Assembly: GCA_023424475.1 (NCBI GenBank)
Contig: JAFADX010000005.1
Coordinates: 1-64,000, forward strand
Source of the DNA: Pseudomonadota bacterium
GTDB lineage: Bacteria; Pseudomonadota; Alphaproteobacteria; Acetobacterales; Acetobacteraceae
Length of the DNA stretch: 64,000 nt
Direction: 5' to 3'
In this document: positions 59,625 to 64,000 of the stretch, piece by piece
Layout of the letters: the number at the start of each line of letters is the position of its first letter
Numbering within the stretch: position 1 is the stretch's first letter
The notes under the pieces: generated by a model
The model's input: only the letters and a program-made list of their open reading frames with translations
Database searches by the model: none
Told to the model about the DNA's origin: nothing
Position numbers and translations under genes: made by a program

Positions 59625-60558
59625 TCGGCCGCCACTTCGCCGTCTCCGCGCGGATGAAGCCGGTCAGTTCCTCCGGCGTGCTGGGGGCGGGCTCGAGCCC
59701 GTGCCTGGCAAGGTTCGCCGCCACGTCGGGGTCGCGCATCGCCTCGTTCAGCGCGGCGTTGACGCGGTCCACGACCGGCCGCGGAAGGCCGCGCGGACCC
59801 ATCATCGCGTACCAGTTCGCGACCTCGTAGCCCGGCAGGTTCGCCGCCTCGGCAACGGTCGGCACGTCGGGCAGCAGCGCGCTGCGCCGCGCGAAGGGCA
59901 CCGCGAGCGGCCGCAGCCGCCCCGCCTCGATATGCGGCAGCACCGTCGCCGCCGTGGCGATGGAGAAATCCACCTTGCCCGAGAGGATGTCGGTGATGAG
60001 CTGCCCGCCGCCGCGATAGGGCACGTGGATCGTCGTGATCCCCGCCATGCTGTCGAGCAGCGCCCCGCCCAGATGCCCGGCGCCGCCGACGCCGGAAGAC
60101 CCGTAGGACAGCGTGTCGGGCTGCGCCTTCGCCGCCGCGATCAGCTCGGGCAGCGTCCGCCACGGCCGGTCGGGCGGCACCACCAGCACGTTCGTCACCT
60201 CCACCGAGCGCCCGATGGCGGTGAGGTCCGTCAGCACGTCGAAGGACAGGCGCGTCATGATCGGGTTCATCACCAGCGAGGCGATGGTGCCCATCATCAG
60301 CGCCGATCCGTCGGCCGGGGCGTTCACCGTCGCCTCGCTGGCCAGGTTGCCGCCGGCGCCGGGGCGGTTCTCCACCACGATGGGCTGGCCGAGCACCGCC
60401 TGCAGCCTGGCGCCGATGGTGCGGGTGGTGATGTCGGTGCCGCCGCCCGGGGCGAAGCCCACCAGGATGCGGATGGGGCGCGTGGGCTGCCACTGGGCCA
60501 GGGCCGGCGTCGCGAGACCGGCGAGCGCGGCCGTCCCGAGGATGCGTCGCGTGATCAT
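59593..60558 (-). CDS. Bug/TctC-type substrate receptor
   Basis: This is a 321-residue protein from ATG 60558 (GGAGG ten bases upstream). It has signal peptide MITRRILGTAALAGLATPAL. Family blocks are RPIRILVGFAPGGGTDITTR, VVENRPGAGGNLASEATVNA, YGSSGVGGAGHLGGALLDSM, HVPYRGGGQLITDILSGKVD. The end reads FIRAETAKWRPIIERAGA. Another orphan receptor without membrane partners. The ligand is unknown. Confidence 0.93.
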   Translation of the reverse strand: MITRRILGTAALAGLATPALAQWQPTRPIRILVGFAPGGGTDITTRTIGARLQAVLGQPIVVENRPGAGGNLASEATVNAPADGSALMMGTIASLVMNPIMTRLSFDVLTDLTAIGRSVEVTNVLVVPPDRPWRTLPELIAAAKAQPDTLSYGSSGVGGAGHLGGALLDSMAGITTIHVPYRGGGQLITDILSGKVDFSIATAATVLPHIEAGRLRPLAVPFARRSALLPDVPTVAEAANLPGYEVANWYAMMGPRGLPRPVVDRVNAALNEAMRDPDVAANLARHGLEPAPSTPEELTGFIRAETAKWRPIIERAGANAN

Positions 60559-60602
60559 GGTCGGTTTCCTCCGCCCCCGTTCCGGGGGCTTTCGCGCGGA
60601 GG

Positions 60603-61460
60603 CTATGCCGGGTCGGGCCATCCGGCCAGAGCCCGCGCGTCGGCCGGGCTGCGGCCCGCCAGGCGCAGGTCGCGCAGCGTCGCGGCGCGGTCGCGCTTGG
60701 CGAGGCGCCGGCCCGTCGCGTCGATCAGCAGGGGGTGATGGGCATAGCGCGGCTCCGGCCAGCCCATGAGGTGCTGCAGCAGCCGGTGCAGATGCGTCGC
60801 GGGCAACAGGTCCTCCCCCCGCGTCACCAGCGTCACGCCCTGCAGCGCGTCGTCATGCGTCACGCAGAGATGGTAGGAGGCAGGCACGTCCTTGCGCGCC
60901 AGCACCGCGTCGCCGAACTGCACCGCGTCGCAGGCGAGGCGCCGGCCGTGCTCCTCGAAGGTCAGCGGCGCCGCCAGCGTCGCGAGCGCGGCCGCCATGT
61001 CGAGGCGCAGCGCGTGCGGCTCGCCGCGGGCGGTCCGCATCGCGCGTTCCTCCGATGAGAGCCGCCGGCACGTGCCGGGATAGAGCGGCCCGTCCGGCCC
61101 GTGGGGCGCCGCGGCGCTCGCCGCGATCTCCCGCGCGATGTCGGCGCGCGTGCAGAAGCAGGGATAGAGCAGGCCTCGCGCGGACAGGGCATCCAGCGCG
61201 CGGCGATACGCCGGCAGGTGCTGCGACTGGACCCGCACGTCGCCGTCCCAGTCGAGGCCCAGCCAGGCCAGGTCCTCCAGGATCGCCCCGATGAATTCCG
61301 GCCGGCAGCGTCCCGGGTCGATGTCCTCGATGCGCAGCAGGAAACGCCCGCCGGCGCGCCGCGCCGCCGTCCAGGCGCACAGGGCGGAATGGGCGTGGCC
61401 GAGATGCAGGTGGCCGGTCGGGCTCGGCGCGAAGCGGGTGACGATCGGGGTTGCGCCCAT
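60603..61460 (-). CDS. gluQRS: Glutamyl-Q tRNA(Asp) synthetase
   Basis: This 285-residue protein is a short glutamyl-tRNA synthetase paralogue without the anticodon-binding domain. The class I HIGH-like motif is APSPTGHLHLGHAHSAL, and the KMSKS-like region is RRLAKRDRAATLRDL. A zinc site is suggested by LYPCFCTRADIAR and YPGTCRR. ATG 61460 gives the normal start MGATPIVTRFAPSPTG. The enzyme attaches glutamate to queuosine in tRNA-Asp. It is divergent from the esterase gene. Confidence 0.93.
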   Translation of the reverse strand: MGATPIVTRFAPSPTGHLHLGHAHSALCAWTAARRAGGRFLLRIEDIDPGRCRPEFIGAILEDLAWLGLDWDGDVRVQSQHLPAYRRALDALSARGLLYPCFCTRADIAREIAASAAAPHGPDGPLYPGTCRRLSSEERAMRTARGEPHALRLDMAAALATLAAPLTFEEHGRRLACDAVQFGDAVLARKDVPASYHLCVTHDDALQGVTLVTRGEDLLPATHLHRLLQHLMGWPEPRYAHHPLLIDATGRRLAKRDRAATLRDLRLAGRSPADARALAGWPDPA

Positions 61461-61512
61461 GACGGGCAGCCGGTAGCGGGCGGGGGCTGCGCATCGCAAG
61501 GGGGTTCGGCGC

Positions 61513-62175
61513 ATGACTGCATCGGACGGCGCATTGGACGGGCCGCGCTACGGGCCGGCGGAAGGCGGCGTGCCGGACAGCCTCGTCGTGCTGGTCCACG
61601 GCTTCGGTGCCGACGGGAACGACCTGATCGACCTGGCCGCGCTCTGGGCCGGGGCCGTGCCTCGCGCGCTCTTCGTCGCGCCGCATGGGCCCGAACCCTG
61701 CGAAGGCATCCCCTTCGGCCGGCAATGGTTCCCGCTGTGGGATCGTTCCGCCGCGCAGCTTGAGGCCGGCGTCACCGCGGCCGCGGCGGGACTCGGCCGC
61801 TTCGTCGCCGCAGCCTGCGAAGCGCATGCCATCCCGCCCGGCCGCGTGGCGCTGATGGGCTTCAGCCAGGGCGCGATGACGGTACTCGAAGCGGGGCTGC
61901 GCGGCGCGGTGCCGGGGGCCGCCTGCATCCTCGCCTATTCCGGCGGCATGATCGGCGCGGAGCGCCCTGTCCTCGCGCGCCCGCCTGTGCTGCTCGTGCA
62001 CGGGGAGGCCGACGAGGTGGTGCCGGTCGCCGCCTCCCGCGCCACCGAAACGACCCTGGCCGCGGCGGGCGTGCCGGTGCGGGCCCTCTACCGGCCCGGG
62101 CTCGGGCATGGCCTCGACGAAGTCGGCCTCGCGGCCGGCGCGGAGGTGCTGCGCGGCGTGCTCGCCCCGGCGTGA
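61513..62175 (+). CDS. Carboxylesterase/phospholipase (alpha/beta hydrolase)
   Basis: This is a 220-residue short alpha/beta hydrolase of the YpfH/acyl-protein thioesterase type. Blocks are LVVLVHGFGADGNDLIDLAA, FVAPHGPEPCEGIPFGRQWF, nucleophile box LMGFSQGAMTVLEA, acid loop VLLVHGEADEVVPVAA and His in YRPGLGHGLDE. It hydrolyses short-chain or lysophospholipid-type esters. It lies divergent to gluQRS with about 50 bases between starts. Confidence 0.9.
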   Translation: MTASDGALDGPRYGPAEGGVPDSLVVLVHGFGADGNDLIDLAALWAGAVPRALFVAPHGPEPCEGIPFGRQWFPLWDRSAAQLEAGVTAAAAGLGRFVAAACEAHAIPPGRVALMGFSQGAMTVLEAGLRGAVPGAACILAYSGGMIGAERPVLARPPVLLVHGEADEVVPVAASRATETTLAAAGVPVRALYRPGLGHGLDEVGLAAGAEVLRGVLAPA

Positions 62176-62297
62176 CAACTGCCTGACACGACAGCGGAAG
62201 GGTTGCGGCGGCCCGGGCCGCGTGGCAATCATCCACCGCACACGCGGCGGCGCCACTGTATCTGGGGCCTTACCGCCGGGTCAGGCCCCAAGGTCTT

Positions 62298-62900
62298 GTG
62301 GCGCACCGCTGGAAGGAGCGGCGCTTGCCCGACGGCGGTCAGTTCACCGGTGCCCAATCGTATCCGGCCCTCGTGCTGAATGCGGATTTTCGGCCGCTGT
62401 CCTATTTCCCGCTGTCCATCTGGTCGTGGCAAGATGCGGTGAAGGCGGTCTTCCTCGACCGCGTCTCGGTGCTGAGCGAATACGAGGTCGAGGTGCATTC
62501 GCCCTCCCTCGCCTTCCGCCTGCCGTCGGTCATCGCGCTGAAGGAATACATCCCCGCGGCGCGGCGGCCGGCCTTCACGCGCTTCAACGTCTTCCTGCGC
62601 GACCGCTTCGAATGCCAGTACTGCGGCCATGGTCGCCCGACGCCGGAACTGACCTTCGACCACGTGATCCCGCGCTCCCGCGGCGGCCGCACGACCTGGG
62701 AGAACGTCGTCACCGCCTGCGGTCCCTGCAACCTGCGCAAGGGCAGCCGCCTGCCGCGCGAATGCCACATGCTGCCGCGGCAGGAGCCGCGCCAGCCGAC
62801 CTCCTGGGAGTTGCAGGACAACGGGCGCGGCTTCCCGCCCAACTACCTGCACCAGTCCTGGCGCGACTACCTCTACTGGGACAGCGAACTGGAAGGCTGA
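62298..62900 (+). CDS. HNH endonuclease domain protein
   Basis: This is a 200-residue protein with GTG start at 62298. The HNH domain is RDRFECQYCGHGRPTPELTF then DHVIPRSRGGRTTWENVVTA and CGPCNLRKGSR, with two CxxC zinc pairs and the H/N/H catalytic set. The first 90 residues (SYPALVLNADFRPLSYFPLS) form the standard front of a conserved housekeeping-type HNH family in alphaproteobacteria. There is no restriction partner. The exact role is unknown. A composite repeat starts five bases after the stop. Confidence 0.88.
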   Translation: MAHRWKERRLPDGGQFTGAQSYPALVLNADFRPLSYFPLSIWSWQDAVKAVFLDRVSVLSEYEVEVHSPSLAFRLPSVIALKEYIPAARRPAFTRFNVFLRDRFECQYCGHGRPTPELTFDHVIPRSRGGRTTWENVVTACGPCNLRKGSRLPRECHMLPRQEPRQPTSWELQDNGRGFPPNYLHQSWRDYLYWDSELEG

Positions 62901-62905
62901 GCCGC

Positions 62906-63139
62906 CTGGAGCAGATCCCGATCAGGTGGAATCGCCTGACCGGCTGAAGATGCTCGCAGACACAAAGGGCTGAAGGCGTTGCCATGAGCCAGGGCGAACG
63001 GGAAGGTCTCTAGAGCTCTTTTCGATCAGGCGGCACCGGCCCGCACCCCCACCTGGCCACCCAACGACAGTATCCTGGATGGGTGGCCAGGTGGGGGTGC
63101 GGGCCGGTGCCGGTTCCGACAGATCGGAACATGCTCCAG
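62906..63139 (+). repeat. Composite A-B repeat with B inverted
   Basis: Module A (62906-63013) is followed at CTAG (63010-63013) by module B. B carries perfect 32-base arms at 63031-63062 and 63081-63112 around an 18-base loop. Here the GAGCTCTTTTCGATCAG end of B is on the left, next to A, and the CATGTTCCGATCTGTCGG end is on the right (as reverse complement). This is opposite to the 54.7 kb copy, so B has been flipped relative to A. Confidence 0.93.
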
Positions 63140-63140
63140 C

Positions 63141-63979
<839 letters not shown>

Positions 63980-63983
<4 letters not shown>

Positions 63984-64000
63984 CGTCCCGCCTCCGCCGC
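63980..64000 (-). CDS. Last codons of an upstream ABC permease gene, cut by the window edge
   Basis: On the minus strand a frame reading AAEAGR ends in TGA at 63982-63980, which overlaps the ATG of the MalG-type permease (ATGA). Such overlaps are normal between paired sugar permease genes. Only six codons are visible, so identity is inferred from context alone. Confidence 0.35.

Noticed and set aside
62298..62900. Homing or restriction HNH nuclease on a mobile element
   Set aside because: The N-terminal part and length fit a conserved chromosomal HNH family, and there is no intron, intein, phage or methylase next to it.
54726..63139. CRISPR array made of the repeated units
   Set aside because: The copies are 100-240 bases long, kilobases apart and in mixed order, with no regular short spacers and no cas genes.

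Overview
The window is very GC-rich, densely coded DNA from an aerobic heterotroph. The gene set points to an alphaproteobacterium of the Acetobacteraceae/Rhodospirillales type, probably Roseomonas-like: PhaR/PhaA/PhaC-like polyhydroxyalkanoate genes, GluQRS, several orphan Bug (TctC-type) solute receptors, a Tcu tricarballylate module, FCD-type GntR regulators and DAO-fold oxidoreductases. This assignment is inferred from gene content and base composition, not from a marker gene. No rRNA, tRNA, CRISPR array, phage gene or transposase was seen.

Layout. 0-5 kb: a DUF805 membrane protein cut by the window edge, a small lipoprotein, an ATC-hydrolase-like gene whose ribosome binding site lies inside a terminator hairpin, then an operon of a Bug receptor, an enolase-superfamily enzyme and a DMT transporter. 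5-23 kb: a large amine/amino-acid catabolic block with an AapJ-like binding protein, five separate DAO-fold FAD oxidoreductases, a GntR and a LysR regulator, a lone molybdenum hydroxylase large subunit, an Ldh-type dehydrogenase, a class IV aminotransferase and a complete polar amino acid ABC transporter. 23-27 kb: a tightly overlapped FecBCD-type iron/siderophore uptake operon ending in a methyltransferase. 27-33 kb: a crotonase-fold enzyme, a broken peptide-type binding protein, and a PhnCDEE transporter with a rhodanese.

33-38.8 kb: XRE regulator, phaR, a short class III-like PHA synthase with an unusual overlapping upstream frame, phaA, a methyltransferase and an acetamidase/formamidase. 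39-44.3 kb: corA between two repeat elements, a 2'-5' RNA ligase-like protein, methionine-salvage mtnC-mtnD-mtnB, tatA and a TerC protein with a long leader. 44.4-50.9 kb: a DUF3141 alpha/beta-hydrolase protein, a Bug receptor, a CHAP lipoprotein, a thiolase/DUF35 pair and an M35-like metalloprotease. 51-54.7 kb: tcuA-tcuB with a divergent GntR regulator and a palindromic operator candidate. 55-64 kb: a family 5 solute-binding protein, an M20 amidohydrolase, a NIPSNAP protein, an enoyl-CoA hydratase, a Bug receptor, gluQRS, an esterase, an HNH protein and a sugar ABC permease.

The most unusual non-genic feature is a dispersed two-part repeat. Module A is about 105 bp. Module B is about 130 bp and mostly one long hairpin with 29-32 bp arms. 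They occur alone, joined, inverted or as a chimera at five places (near 23.3, 38.9, 40.1, 54.8 and 63.0 kb). Their CTAG ends supply the TAG stop codon of three neighbouring genes. Other points for follow-up are a Glu-to-Gln change at the expected catalytic residue of the molybdenum hydroxylase, three decayed gene fragments, and the terminator/ribosome-binding-site overlap at 1.15-1.2 kb.
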